A model generated the notes under the pieces. That model searched no databases. It was not told where the DNA came from and saw nothing but the letters and a program-made list of their open reading frames with translations. From UBA1161 sp002311745 (GTDB taxonomy: Bacteria > Planctomycetota > Phycisphaerae > Tepidisphaerales > Tepidisphaeraceae): a stretch of DNA of 64,000 bases. Below, in pieces: positions 9,134-17,990 of this stretch (position 1 is its first letter; the number at the start of each line of letters is the position of its first letter). The stretch is from positions 174,217-238,216 of the forward strand of contig JBEKAB010000002.1 of assembly GCA_050018415.1 (NCBI GenBank). The letters run 5' to 3'. The position numbers and the translations under genes were made by a program.

Positions 9134-9176
9134 GGCCCGAATTGTCGATTGAACTAAACCAGGATGCAACCGGAGG

Positions 9177-9881
9177 TCATTCGACGAACCCGCCGATGGC
9201 TTCCTGCACCGAGCGCGGCGCCGTGACGATCAGGTTGCCGTTGAAATAATCGATCGTCGCCGGGCCGCCGTTGTCTTTCCAGATCTCCGGGCGGACCTCC
9301 GTTTCGATCAGCTTGATGAGCTTCTGGATACGCTGGTCGTTGCCGATGTTTCCGGCGCCGCCGGCGCCGGCGGTAGACGATGAGAGGGTCCCGCTGCCGC
9401 CGCCGCCCCCTCCGCCCGTCCCGCCCCCGGAGAAGGAAAGGCCGCCGCTGATGGTGGGATCAAAATTCTCGTCCAGGGCCACCAGGTCCATGACGGGATA
9501 GACCACGGTGATCAGTTTCTGGTCGGCCGCCGCCCGCGAGGTGATTTGGATGATGTTGTCTTCAACGTAGAAGCTCAGCACCTCCCCGCCGGCCGCCTGC
9601 GCCAGAATCAGCGACAGCACCTTCTCCATCTTCACGCTGTGCAACGTCAGCGTGACGGGAGCATCCCTGGCGACCTTCGCCGCCTCAAGCGCTTTCCAAT
9701 CCACGAGGATGTTGGCGCCGCTGGCGTCGCGCAAAAAATCCAGGGCGTCGGCGAGGGGGGTGTTATTAAACTTCACTTCCGGCAGGGCGGTTTCCAAGGC
9801 CCGGCGTGCGGCGCTGACCGCACCCATCGCCGCAACGGCGATGAATAGGACGGCCAGCGACGCAAAAACAAGCCGGCGCAT
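9177..9881 (-). CDS. Exported protein with STN/secretin-N-like domain and glycine-rich linker
   Basis: The 234-residue product starts with a signal peptide or anchor (LVFASLAVLFIAVAAMG). Residues about 38-115 form an STN/secretin-N-like module: VKFNNTPLADALDFLRDASGA, then a beta-rich stretch ending NIIQITS. A glycine-rich linker follows (about 155-180), then RIQKLIKLIETEVRPE and a second small alpha-beta unit ending NLIVTAPRSVQEAI. It resembles the periplasmic N-domains of secretins but has no beta-barrel. The ATG at 9881 has GGAG five bases upstream. It lies between tatA and proC on the same strand. The specific role is unknown. Confidence 0.7.
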   Translation of the reverse strand: MRRLVFASLAVLFIAVAAMGAVSAARRALETALPEVKFNNTPLADALDFLRDASGANILVDWKALEAAKVARDAPVTLTLHSVKMEKVLSLILAQAAGGEVLSFYVEDNIIQITSRAAADQKLITVVYPVMDLVALDENFDPTISGGLSFSGGGTGGGGGGGSGTLSSSTAGAGGAGNIGNDQRIQKLIKLIETEVRPEIWKDNGGPATIDYFNGNLIVTAPRSVQEAIGGFVE

Positions 9882-9897
9882 GGTCACTCCAGGCACA

Positions 9898-10221
9898 TCA
9901 GCTCAGCGGCTTGCCGGTGTACGGATCGAATCGCGGCTGCGGTTGGGCCGGCTCCTCGGTCAGCGGCTTGCCGGTGTACGGATCGAACTTATACGTCGCC
10001 GGCAACGCCGGCCGTTCCGTGGAGCCGGTCTGCGGTTTCTGCCCCGACTGCTCGAGGTCGTCTTCGATTCCCTGCACGCCTTTCTTGAATTCCACGATTC
10101 CGCGGCCCAGGCTGCGGCCGACTTCCGGCAGCCGCTTGCCGAACAACAGCAGCGCTACGATGGCGATCAACAGCCAGTTATCCAGGTACGGCCCCAGGAT
10201 GTTTGCTAGCGGCATAAGCAT
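9898..10221 (-). CDS. tatA: Sec-independent translocase TatA/TatB-type protein with duplicated C-terminal motif
   Basis: The 107-residue protein has one transmembrane helix (NWLLIAIVALLLF), then the FGKRLPEVGRSLGRGI hinge and amphipathic helix typical of TatA/TatB, which forms the pore element of the twin-arginine pathway. The tail is unusual: FDPYTGKPL occurs twice, separated by a short Pro/Glu-rich spacer, and the DNA of the two copies is almost identical (9901-9930 and 9961-9990). The ATG at 10221 has AGGA just upstream. It sits 19 bases after rluD. No tatC is present in the window. Distinguishing TatA from TatB by sequence alone is uncertain. Confidence 0.85.
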   Translation of the reverse strand: MLMPLANILGPYLDNWLLIAIVALLLFGKRLPEVGRSLGRGIVEFKKGVQGIEDDLEQSGQKPQTGSTERPALPATYKFDPYTGKPLTEEPAQPQPRFDPYTGKPLS

Positions 10222-10240
10222 GGTTCCTCGTGGCTCTCCA

Positions 10241-11260
10241 TTATACGGCCGACCCGCCGAGCCGGGCAATCAGTTCCCGCATATCTTCGGCTATCGGAGC
10301 TCGCAGCGTGACGGTTTGCAGATTTCCGGGGTGCACGAAGGTGATTTCGTACGCATGCAGTGCCTGGCGTTCGAAGCGAAACCCATCCGCCTCTAACGGC
10401 CTTCCGCCGTACATGCTGTCGCCGACCAGCGGATGCCCGATGGCGGACATATGCACCCGCAACTGGTGCGTTCGGCCGGTCTTGGGCAGCAGCTTCACTA
10501 GCGAAAATTCCCGACCTCCCCCGGCCAGACGCTGCAGCACCTGGTACGTTGTGACCGCCGGCCGGCCGCCGTTTTCCAGCTTCCGCACCGCCTGCTTTTC
10601 GCGAGCGTACCGGTCCTTGCCGATGGGCAGATCGATCACATCCGCCAGCAGCGGCGGCACGCCCTGCACCACCGCCAGGTAGGTCTTCTGGATGGTGCGG
10701 TTCTCGAATTGCCGCGCCAGTCTCCAATGCGCTTCGTCGCTCTTGGCCACCAGCATGATTCCCGTGGTGTTGCGGTCCAGGCGATGCAGAATCCCCGGCC
10801 GCCACGGTCCGTTGACCGTGCTCCATTTCTGTCCGTAGTGCGCCAAGCCGTTGACCAGCGTGCCCGTCCATCGCCCCCGCGCCGGATGCACGATCAGGTT
10901 CGCCTGCTTGTTCAGTGCCAGAAAATGCTCATCCTCGTAAATGATCTGAAGCGGAATCGGCTCGGGGGCCAGGTCGTTGACCGGCTGCGGCGGCGTGACC
11001 ATATCCACCACGTCGCCGGTCTTGATTTTGTAGCTCGCCTTGGTCGGCTGGGCGTTGACTTTGACGAGCTGATCTTCGATCAGTCGTTGCACTGCGCTGC
11101 GCGACAGCCAGGGCAGTCGGTCGGTGAGGAACTGGTCGATTCGCCGCGTCTGCGTTTTGCTCGCCTGGAAATGAAAATGGACGACCTCCGCCTCCTCGGG
11201 CGAATCCGGCGAGTCAGCAAGATCAATCTCATCCTGCGGGATATCGGCATCCGCGCTCAC
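10241..11260 (-). CDS. rluD: RluA-family 23S rRNA pseudouridine synthase (RluD-like)
   Basis: The 339-residue enzyme converts uridine to pseudouridine in rRNA. An acidic N-terminal extension of about 30 residues precedes an S4 RNA-binding domain (RIDQFLTDRLPWLSRSAVQRLIED). The catalytic motif HRLDRNTTG places the nucleophile at Asp162. Later blocks KTYLAVVQG, TGRTHQLRVHMSAIGHPLVGD are typical. The gene heads the probable rluD-tatA-STN-proC run. The exact target uridines cannot be read from the sequence, so the symbol is the closest subfamily match. Confidence 0.88.
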   Translation of the reverse strand: MSADADIPQDEIDLADSPDSPEEAEVVHFHFQASKTQTRRIDQFLTDRLPWLSRSAVQRLIEDQLVKVNAQPTKASYKIKTGDVVDMVTPPQPVNDLAPEPIPLQIIYEDEHFLALNKQANLIVHPARGRWTGTLVNGLAHYGQKWSTVNGPWRPGILHRLDRNTTGIMLVAKSDEAHWRLARQFENRTIQKTYLAVVQGVPPLLADVIDLPIGKDRYAREKQAVRKLENGGRPAVTTYQVLQRLAGGGREFSLVKLLPKTGRTHQLRVHMSAIGHPLVGDSMYGGRPLEADGFRFERQALHAYEITFVHPGNLQTVTLRAPIAEDMRELIARLGGSAV

Positions 11261-11303
11261 AATCGGCCATTGTAGCGTTTAGACCGCCCCGAATACCGGT
11301 TGG

Positions 11304-11505
11304 CTCAACTTCGAAACTGAGCCGGCCCGTCTTCGGGCCGGTCTTGATCCCCCAACGGGCTCGACGACGGGGCGACACTCAACCTCGAAACTGAGCCGGC
11401 CCGTCCTCGGGCCGGTCTTGATCCCCCAACGGGCTCGACGACGGGGCGACACTCAACCTCGAAACTGAGCCGGCCCGTCCTCGGGCCGGTCTTGATCCCC
11501 CAACG
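11304..11505. repeat. Three tandem copies of a 74-bp hairpin-bearing unit
   Basis: The unit begins CTCAAC at 11304, 11378 and 11452, giving an exact 74-base period; the third copy stops after about 54 bases. Copies are nearly identical. Each contains a perfect 8-bp stem CCGGCCCG / CGGGCCGG with a four-base loop (TCTT in copy 1, TCCT in copies 2 and 3). The array fills the space between rluD and the upstream minus-strand gene. It may act as a stacked terminator or transcript-stabilising element. There are no spacers, so it is not a CRISPR array. Confidence 0.9.
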
Positions 11506-11523
11506 AGAGCGCTGACAAGGAAC

Positions 11524-12324
11524 TTATCGCGTCGTCGGCCGCGTGTTGGGCATACTGGTAGGCACGCTGTTCTGCGTGGCCGGCGGGACGTTGGTCAGCG
11601 CCGGCTGCTGGATCAGCCCAAGCAACTTCAGGCGGTTGGCGGCCAACTCCTTGAACGGCCGCGGCGTCGCGGCGTCGTCGATCACCACCTCGTATTCCTG
11701 CCGCGCCCGATCCCATTGCGAGGAATCCGTACCGCCGCCCTCGGCCGCCCGATCTTCCGCCACCGCCGCCAGACCAAAATGCGCCGCCATCACTTCAAAC
11801 GCCTGCTGCGGATAATCCTGCGTGACGCGCTGGTACGCGTCCTCGGCGTTGCTGAGCAATTCCGATTTCGACGGCTCCGGCCGCAACGACGGCTGCGTCG
11901 CCGCCCCACGCAAATCCGGCAGATTCGCCATCTCAAAATTCAAATCCCCTTTGCAGAGCATCGCCTGCGCCTTGAGCTGCTGCTGCTGATCCCCCGACTT
12001 GTCCAAGGCGTCATCCGCCAGGCGGATTCCGTCCGAATACCATAGCTGCCGCTGCTGCGCCACCGCCGCTTCTTCCCCCGGACCGGCCACCAGGAGTCGC
12101 TCCAGTCGGCCCAGACTTTGTTCCGCTTCGCTCAGGCTCTGCTGCGCGATCGCCATCTTTTCCTGCCCTTGGTTGATCCGATAGCGAATCCACACCGCTA
12201 CCAGGGCCAGCAGGATCAAGCCCAGCATGATGCGCGTCCCGTATTTCCGCCAGATTTCCGGAATCCCCCACAGCATCATGGCCAGCGCGTTTTGCTTCAG
12301 CTCGTGCCGCCGTTGCGTCTTCAT
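11524..12324 (-). CDS. Membrane-anchored TPR-like protein
   Basis: The 266-residue protein has a short basic cytosolic start, one transmembrane helix (IMLGLILLALVAVWI, about residues 33-47), and an alpha-helical domain with a weak TPR pattern (AEQSLGRLERLL, SNAEDAYQRVTQDYPQQAFEVMAAHFGLAAVAED, FKELAANRLKLLGLIQ). The arrangement resembles YfgM/BamD-like periplasmic TPR proteins, a structural resemblance rather than an orthology claim. The tail is rich in Pro, Thr and Asn. The start at 12324 was chosen because the upstream extension adds no conserved sequence. It is preceded by the ABC exporter gene on the same strand. Confidence 0.6.
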   Translation of the reverse strand: MKTQRRHELKQNALAMMLWGIPEIWRKYGTRIMLGLILLALVAVWIRYRINQGQEKMAIAQQSLSEAEQSLGRLERLLVAGPGEEAAVAQQRQLWYSDGIRLADDALDKSGDQQQQLKAQAMLCKGDLNFEMANLPDLRGAATQPSLRPEPSKSELLSNAEDAYQRVTQDYPQQAFEVMAAHFGLAAVAEDRAAEGGGTDSSQWDRARQEYEVVIDDAATPRPFKELAANRLKLLGLIQQPALTNVPPATQNSVPTSMPNTRPTTR

Positions 12325-12393
12325 GGGAGCGGGAAGTTTAAACAGCGCCCACCAACAAAGCAATCGGGAACCTCGTCTTGCAGACGACCTTCC

Positions 12394-14226
12394 CTACACC
12401 AGCGCATCCTCGCTGGAGCCCATGAACCGGGCAAACCAGGCGTTGCGATCGACCAGCTCGCGCACAGGTCCGTGGTCCGCGACCCGTCCGTTTTCGATCA
12501 GGTACACCATCTCCGCCTGGCCGATCAGGCTGGGCCGGTGACTGGTCAGCACGGTGGTTCGCCCGGCCATGAGCCGGTCCAGGGCCGCCACGATCGTCGC
12601 CTCGGCATCCGGCTCGACGCTGCTGGTCGGCTCGTCCAGCAGCAGCACCGATGGATTGGCCAGAAAGGCGCGGGCGATGCTGATGCGTTGCCTTTGCCCG
12701 CCGCTGAGCCGCACCCCGCGCTCGCCCACCTTGGTGTTGTAGCCGGCGGGGAGTTTTTCAATGAACTCGTGCGCGTTGGCCGCACTTGCCGCCGCCACCA
12801 CCTGCTCCATCGTCGCCTCGCCGTGCCCGTAGCGGATGTTGTCCAGCAGGCTGTCGTTGAACAAGAACGTTTCCTGCTGCACCAGGGCGAAATGCCGCCG
12901 CAGACTGTCGCGCTGGATGGTGCGGATGTCGCGCCCGTCCAGCAGCACCTGGCCCTCGGCGGGGTCGTAAAACCGCAGCAAAAGATGCAGGATCGTGCTC
13001 TTGCCCGAGCCGCTGGGCCCGCACAGCGCCACGCTCTGGCCCGGCTCGATGCGCAGGCTCAGATCGTGCAGCGTGATCGGCTGCGGTTGGCCCGGCACCT
13101 CCGCCGGATAACCGAACGTCACGTTGCGAAACTGCATCGCCCCGCGCACCGTGTCCACGGCGGCGGCGTCCGGCGCATCGGGCAACTCCTCCGGCGCATC
13201 CAGCACCTCGAAGACGCGTTTGCCCGACGCCCGCGCCCGCTGCACCAGGTCGTTGACCCGCGCCAGCGTCTGCACCGGCCCGAACAGCCGCCACCAGTAC
13301 GCGCGGAACATCAGCAGCGTCCCCACCGTGAACCGCCCCCCCGGATGCCGCAGCAAGATATACCCGCCCATCCCGATCATGAACACGTTGCTGAAAAACC
13401 CGATCGAGTAGGAAAACGGAAAGAACAAATTCCGCGCCGTGATCGCCTTGAGCTGCTGGCGGTAGTACGCCCAGGTGGCCTGCTCGAAGCGCTGGGCTTC
13501 CTGCTTCTCGCGGCCGAAGATCTTGATCACCGTGATGCCGGAGAGATTCTCCTGCAACCGCGTGGTCACGTCGCCGGCACGCTCGCGCACCGCCGTGTAG
13601 ATCGGCTTCACCCTCGCGTTGAAGTAGTGCAGCAGGAAAAAGACCACCAAGAGCGGCGCCAGCGACGTGCCCGCCACCGGCAGGCTCTTGTAGAGCACGA
13701 TCCCCACCGTCGCCAGCCACAGCACCGTGTCGCCGATGATCAGGTCGATCGAGTTGACCACGAAATTCTGCAGCTCATCCACGTCTCCCATCGCCCGGCT
13801 GATCAAATCGCCGCTGCGCTGCCGCTGCAAGTACCCCAGGCTCTGCGTCTGCAACTTGTGGTACACCCGATTGCGCATCACGTAGACGAACTTCTGCGCC
13901 ACGCGCTGCAAGATCACCGTGCTGAGCGTGCTGGCCACGAGGCTTACGCCGTAGACGCCCATCAGCCACGCCAGCGCCGACAGCAGAAGCGCGAACGAAT
14001 CGCCGATCCGGCCGTGCAGCGAAACCAAAAATCCTAGCCCGCTGGGCCGGCTGATGTTCTTGAGGATCAGATCATCCGTGACGTATTGCCAGATGAACGC
14101 CGGAAATAATTCCCCGGGCATCGACACCAGCAGCAACGCCAGCGCCACGGCGATCCATCCCCATTGTGGGCGCAGCATCCACAAAAGCCGGCGGAACACG
14201 CCCGTTGCAACGCTGCTGTCCGACAT
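12394..14226 (-). CDS. ABC transporter, fused permease and ATPase (MsbA/ABCB half-transporter type)
   Basis: The 610-residue protein has an N-terminal six-helix exporter domain (about 15-330) and a C-terminal nucleotide-binding domain. The latter shows Walker A GPSGSGKST (403-411), signature LSGGQ (507-511), Walker B VLLLDE (527-532) and the switch His563 in TSHR. The D-loop reads SSVE where SALD is usual, a conservative Asp-to-Glu change. It should dimerise and export a lipid, peptide or drug-like substrate that the sequence does not identify. It is divergent from the membrane protein at 14305, with 78 bases between them. Confidence 0.92.
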   Translation of the reverse strand: MSDSSVATGVFRRLLWMLRPQWGWIAVALALLLVSMPGELFPAFIWQYVTDDLILKNISRPSGLGFLVSLHGRIGDSFALLLSALAWLMGVYGVSLVASTLSTVILQRVAQKFVYVMRNRVYHKLQTQSLGYLQRQRSGDLISRAMGDVDELQNFVVNSIDLIIGDTVLWLATVGIVLYKSLPVAGTSLAPLLVVFFLLHYFNARVKPIYTAVRERAGDVTTRLQENLSGITVIKIFGREKQEAQRFEQATWAYYRQQLKAITARNLFFPFSYSIGFFSNVFMIGMGGYILLRHPGGRFTVGTLLMFRAYWWRLFGPVQTLARVNDLVQRARASGKRVFEVLDAPEELPDAPDAAAVDTVRGAMQFRNVTFGYPAEVPGQPQPITLHDLSLRIEPGQSVALCGPSGSGKSTILHLLLRFYDPAEGQVLLDGRDIRTIQRDSLRRHFALVQQETFLFNDSLLDNIRYGHGEATMEQVVAAASAANAHEFIEKLPAGYNTKVGERGVRLSGGQRQRISIARAFLANPSVLLLDEPTSSVEPDAEATIVAALDRLMAGRTTVLTSHRPSLIGQAEMVYLIENGRVADHGPVRELVDRNAWFARFMGSSEDALV

Positions 14227-14304
14227 AGCGGATTATTCTATGCTGGCCTTCGCCAAGGCGTCTGAACAGCAGCAAACCCGCCTCGGATGCCGACATTACG
14301 TTAG

Positions 14305-15801
14305 ATGAGCACCACTGCAACGCCTTCTTCCACCGGCCGCCTGGGGTTCGCCCTGTTGTTGGGACTCCTCGCCCTGGCCGCGGGCGGCAAGGCCATCCTG
14401 GCCGATACCCTGGACCCGGATTGCTTCTGGCATCTCCGCGTTGCCGACCAGATCGCCAAAGCCGGCTGGCCCAGGCCGCTGGTCGATGATCTGTCCTTTG
14501 AATCCAGCAAGCAGCCGTGGACGCCCTATTCCTGGCTGGCCGAGTTGGGCATGAAGCGCTTATGGGATGCCGGCGGCTACCGCGCCGCCGTCGCCGTCCA
14601 GGCCCTGATGCAAGCCGCTTTCATCATCATGCTGGGCCTTGGGGCGGTGGAAGCGTCGCGGGCAATCGCCGGCACGCCGCGCTATCTCGCCTCCGCCCTG
14701 GCCGCCGCCGCCGGAGGTCTTCTTTCTCTGGCTTACCTAAGCTTCCGTCCCGTCACCGCCGACTTGGTGCTGATGAGCCTCATCGCTTGGCTGCTGTTGC
14801 GCGATCGGCGCATGAACCAAAATTCCGTGGCGGTTTGGCTCGTTCCCCTCCTGACACTCTTCGCGGCCAACGTTCACTTTATCGCTCTGCTGGTGCCGCT
14901 GTGGACGGCCTCGCTGCTCGTCGGCGACGCGATCGAGTTACGCCCGCTGCGCCGCGGGCTGCTGTTGACGGCCCTGACTGCCGCCGCCTCCCTGGCGACG
15001 CCCATGCCGTTCAGCACACTGCGCACCGTTGCCGGCTATGCGTTTCACGACGTGATGGTTCGCTCCCACGTGATCGCGGAAATGCAGCCGTTTTACCGCG
15101 ACATCATGGGCCATGTGTCGGCCGCCATCGTCACCATCATCAGTGTTTGCGTGATCGTCCGCTGGTTCGCCGCCTGGCGCGGTAAAGGCCAAATCCCCCT
15201 GCCCCTGGGTGAACTCATCTGGCTCGCCGGAAGCGCCGTTCTTTTATTCGCGGTAGGGCGGATGTCCCCGGTCTTCGCCTTGATCGGCTGCCCGCTGCTC
15301 GCCGCCACCATGCCCAATCTTTCCGACCGCACGCTGACTCGCCCCGCCATCGTGATCGCCCTGGCCGCCGTTTTGGTCATCGGAATTTGCAAACTGGTTC
15401 TTGCCTTTCCGGCCTCGTCAACGCCCCTGTCCGTCTGGCTGAACCGCAACCTGCCTTTCTATCCCTGCGCCGCCGCCGATTACGTCGATCAGCACGTCAG
15501 CCCCGCCTCGCACCGCATCATCTGCGAGTTCTCCTGGGGCGGCTATCTCGAATGGCGCCTGGGCGATCGCTTTCAGATGATGATGGACGGTCGCACTCAG
15601 GTCTTTCCCGCCCAATTCTGGCAGTTGCTTTTCTTAGGCTCGGCCCAGGATCGCCGGCGCATGGTGCAGGATGCCCGCGCCGACGCCGCCATCGTGCCCG
15701 CCCAGCGCAGCGCGTTCCTTGCCACGCTTCTCGATTTAAATTGGAAAACGGTTTACGAGGACGCCTGTGCCAAAGTGCTCATTCCCCCGCCGGCCCGATG
15801 A
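14305..15801 (+). CDS. Polytopic membrane protein with GT-C-like N-terminal motif
   Basis: The 498-residue protein has about ten hydrophobic segments. Near the N-terminus it carries DTLDPDCFWHLRVADQIAKAG, matching a DPDxWWHL motif found in a family of large bacterial membrane proteins thought to be GT-C glycosyltransferase relatives, with acidic residues facing the outside. The C-terminal soluble part includes FSWGGYLEWRLGDRFQMMMDGRTQVFP. No Shine-Dalgarno is evident before the ATG at 14305. The donor and acceptor are unknown, and enzymatic activity is an inference from the motif only. Confidence 0.6.
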   Translation: MSTTATPSSTGRLGFALLLGLLALAAGGKAILADTLDPDCFWHLRVADQIAKAGWPRPLVDDLSFESSKQPWTPYSWLAELGMKRLWDAGGYRAAVAVQALMQAAFIIMLGLGAVEASRAIAGTPRYLASALAAAAGGLLSLAYLSFRPVTADLVLMSLIAWLLLRDRRMNQNSVAVWLVPLLTLFAANVHFIALLVPLWTASLLVGDAIELRPLRRGLLLTALTAAASLATPMPFSTLRTVAGYAFHDVMVRSHVIAEMQPFYRDIMGHVSAAIVTIISVCVIVRWFAAWRGKGQIPLPLGELIWLAGSAVLLFAVGRMSPVFALIGCPLLAATMPNLSDRTLTRPAIVIALAAVLVIGICKLVLAFPASSTPLSVWLNRNLPFYPCAAADYVDQHVSPASHRIICEFSWGGYLEWRLGDRFQMMMDGRTQVFPAQFWQLLFLGSAQDRRRMVQDARADAAIVPAQRSAFLATLLDLNWKTVYEDACAKVLIPPPAR

Positions 15802-15817
15802 ATCCCGGCTGCTTGAG

Positions 15818-16291
15818 CTACGTCGACATCGTCGCGGCGTACTGGGCGATGTACTGCGGCACCGGGTAGTGCTTCATCAAAAACTCGCGAAGCTGCGCTC
15901 GCTCGGCGATCAGGAAATACACCGGCTCGTCCAGTTTCCGGCAGGTGAAGTTCACCGCACGCACCAGGTCCTTGGCGCTGGTGGCCATGTTCAGATTCTC
16001 TTGCAGGCGGTTGATCGGCAGCAGATGGAATTGCCACGCCTGCCGCCGGTTGAGGGTCCGCAGGCATTCCGTGTCGATCTCCTGTTGTTCCAGGTCGACC
16101 ACCCCCGTCAGGCGCACGTACTGCTCCACCCACGCGTCCTCCACCGCCTTGGGGTCGATCCCGTACAGGCGCTCCGCCAGGTCGCCGAAGGGGCGGTGCG
16201 ACATCTTCTGAATCTTCAGAATGTGGTTGACCTGCGTCTTGGTCAGCACGCCCTGTTCGACCAGCAGTTGTCCGATTTGAATGCCTGGCAC
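15818..16291 (-). CDS. MshEN / GspE N-terminal domain protein
   Basis: The 157-residue product corresponds to the helical N-terminal domain of type II secretion and type IV pilus assembly ATPases: IGQLLVEQGVLTKTQVNHILKIQ, then FGDLAERLYGI and AVEDAWVEQYVRLTG. No ATPase domain follows, so it stands alone; some MshEN domains bind cyclic di-GMP, but that is not established here. I chose the GTG at 16291 because AGGAG lies seven bases upstream and the domain starts immediately; an upstream ATG at 16366 lacks a site. It is downstream of miaA on the same strand. Confidence 0.7.
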   Translation of the reverse strand: MPGIQIGQLLVEQGVLTKTQVNHILKIQKMSHRPFGDLAERLYGIDPKAVEDAWVEQYVRLTGVVDLEQQEIDTECLRTLNRRQAWQFHLLPINRLQENLNMATSAKDLVRAVNFTCRKLDEPVYFLIAERAQLREFLMKHYPVPQYIAQYAATMST

Positions 16292-16468
16292 GGCAGTCTC
16301 CTGATTGGTTGGTCGGCCAATACCGGCCGTCTCACGCTGTATCGGTCCAAAGGGCGCGCGGCTCAAGCTGTAAGCAAGAAAACGTCCGGGAAAACACGGG
16401 CCATGGAACTTGATTGACGCGTCTTTCGGGCCGATCTGATAAGGGGCACTCTGGCCGCTGCCTGCGCC

Positions 16469-17389
16469 TCATGCCCCCTTTTCCCACAGCGCCACCGCCG
16501 TCTGGACGTTCTGCTCCATCGGGTTTTCCCCATTCAGCCAGTGCACGTCCGGGAATCGCTTGAACCATTTCATTTGCCGGCGGGCAAGCTGCCGCGTGGC
16601 GATCTTGATTTGCTCCACCGCCTCCTCGAGGCTGACCAGACCCTGGACGTGGTCGATCAACTGCCGATACCCCGTCGCCTCGCCCGCGGTTTTTGAGAAT
16701 TTGTATTTCTGCAGCAACTGACGCACTTCCTCCACCCAACCGGCGGCGATCATGTCCTTGACGCGCGCGTTGATCCGGCGGCTCAGCGCCTCCCGGTCCC
16801 ACGCCAGGCCGATCCACACCGCCCGATGCCGCGGCGGCTGATCGCTTTCCCATTGCCGCTGCAGCGAGCTGATCGGCTGGCCGGTCAATTCGTACACTTC
16901 CAGGGCGCGAATCAGCCGCTTGCGGTCGGAGGGATTGATTCGCTGGGCCGACGCCGGGTCCGCCTCACGCAGCTTCTGGTGCAACTGCTCGCCGCTCAGG
17001 TGCCGCAGACGCAGGCGGATCGATTCATCCGCCGGCGGACCGTCGAACAATCCCTTGAACAGCCCCTGGTAATACAGCGGCGTTCCACCCGTGGCGATCA
17101 GCCGCACGCCGCGCTGATGCGCATCGGCGATCACGCGGTCGGCCAGCTCCACGAAACGCGCCACGTTGAACGATTCATCCGGCCGCACCCAGTCCAGCAG
17201 GTGGTGGCGGATCTCGTGCCGCTGGGCCAGCGACGCCTTGGCCGTGCCGATATCCATCTCTTGATATACCTGCATCGAATCGACGCTGAGGATTTCCGCC
17301 CCGCATTGTCTGGCTACGGTCGTAGCCAGTGCGCTCTTGCCCGACGCAGTGGGTCCCAGGATCACCAGCAATGGCATAGGGGCTGTCAT
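16469..17389 (-). CDS. miaA: tRNA dimethylallyltransferase
   Basis: The 306-residue enzyme adds a dimethylallyl group to A37 of tRNAs reading UNN codons. The P-loop GPTASGKS lies at 12-19, followed by the family block SVDSMQVYQEMDIGTAK and later TGGTPLYYQGLFKG and GLAWDREALSRRI. Length is normal. The divergent hsp20 gene starts about 150 bases away. Confidence 0.96.
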   Translation of the reverse strand: MTAPMPLLVILGPTASGKSALATTVARQCGAEILSVDSMQVYQEMDIGTAKASLAQRHEIRHHLLDWVRPDESFNVARFVELADRVIADAHQRGVRLIATGGTPLYYQGLFKGLFDGPPADESIRLRLRHLSGEQLHQKLREADPASAQRINPSDRKRLIRALEVYELTGQPISSLQRQWESDQPPRHRAVWIGLAWDREALSRRINARVKDMIAAGWVEEVRQLLQKYKFSKTAGEATGYRQLIDHVQGLVSLEEAVEQIKIATRQLARRQMKWFKRFPDVHWLNGENPMEQNVQTAVALWEKGA

Positions 17390-17489
17390 TTTTTACAACG
17401 CCTGCCGTTTTTGCGGCTCGCCCGGGGGCCGCTCTTTGGCGGAACTATTGTAACCCCATGATTGACAATCAGGTGTGTCGCCCCGCCGC

Positions 17490-17506
17490 CTGGCACGGGC
17501 TTTGTA
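17490..17506 (+). promoter_or_regulatory. Candidate sigma-54 (-24/-12) promoter of hsp20
   Basis: The sequence CTGGCACGGGCTTTGTAT matches the -24/-12 consensus TGGCACG-N4-TTGC at all positions but the last (TTGT for TTGC). The implied start of transcription near 17515 would leave a leader of about 25 bases containing the GGAGGT site. A TTGACA hexamer at 17462-17467 lies upstream without a convincing -10 box. This is inference from the motif. Confidence 0.42.
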
Positions 17507-17540
17507 TCCCGCAAAACGGTGAATTGTAATGGAGGTTCTT

Positions 17541-17990
17541 ATGGCATTGCCCACAATCGTTCGTCGTAACGTTGACCCGTTGGAGCTGGCTCAACGCGAG
17601 TTTGACAACATGCTGGGCCGATTCTTCGGCGCCAGGGCATTTGAAGGCGGCACTGGCCTAGCCCCCTGGGGCGTCGACGTCCGCGAGGATGCCGACCACA
17701 TCTACGTCGAAGCCGAACTGCCCGGCTTCAAGAAGGAAGAGGTCGACATCAACCTGGAAAACCAGACCCTGACCATCTCCGCCCAGCACAAGAGCGAGAC
17801 GGAGGAAAAATCCCCCAGCAAGGGCGAATGGCTTCTGCGCGAGCGGCATTACAGCCGCTTCCAGAGGAGCTTTACGCTTCCGCCCACGGTGGATCCCCAG
17901 AGCGTCCAGGCCAAGCTGCACGACGGGCTGCTGACGGTCACGCTGAACAAGCGCGAAGAGAGCAAGCCGCGGCGGATTACGGTCTCCTAA
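17541..17990 (+). CDS. Small heat-shock protein, Hsp20/alpha-crystallin family
   Basis: The 149-residue chaperone holds unfolding proteins in a refoldable state. Its alpha-crystallin domain spans about residues 45-140: WGVDVREDADHIYVEAELPG, KEEVDINLENQTLTI, and the closing LPPTVDPQSVQAKLHDGLLTVTL. A C-terminal ITV tail supplies the I-x-V oligomerisation motif. The ATG at 17541 follows GGAGGT by four bases; an ATG at 17529 would itself overlap that site. The last 14 bases overlap the convergent queG. Confidence 0.95.
   Translation: MALPTIVRRNVDPLELAQREFDNMLGRFFGARAFEGGTGLAPWGVDVREDADHIYVEAELPGFKKEEVDINLENQTLTISAQHKSETEEKSPSKGEWLLRERHYSRFQRSFTLPPTVDPQSVQAKLHDGLLTVTLNKREESKPRRITVS

Noticed and set aside
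11304..11505. Possible CRISPR array
   Set aside because: The 74-bp repeats are directly abutting with no unique spacers, only three copies exist and no cas gene is present.
12118..14037. 639-codon plus-strand frame, His/Arg/Gln-rich
   Set aside because: It is antisense to the ABC exporter gene, which has intact Walker and signature motifs.
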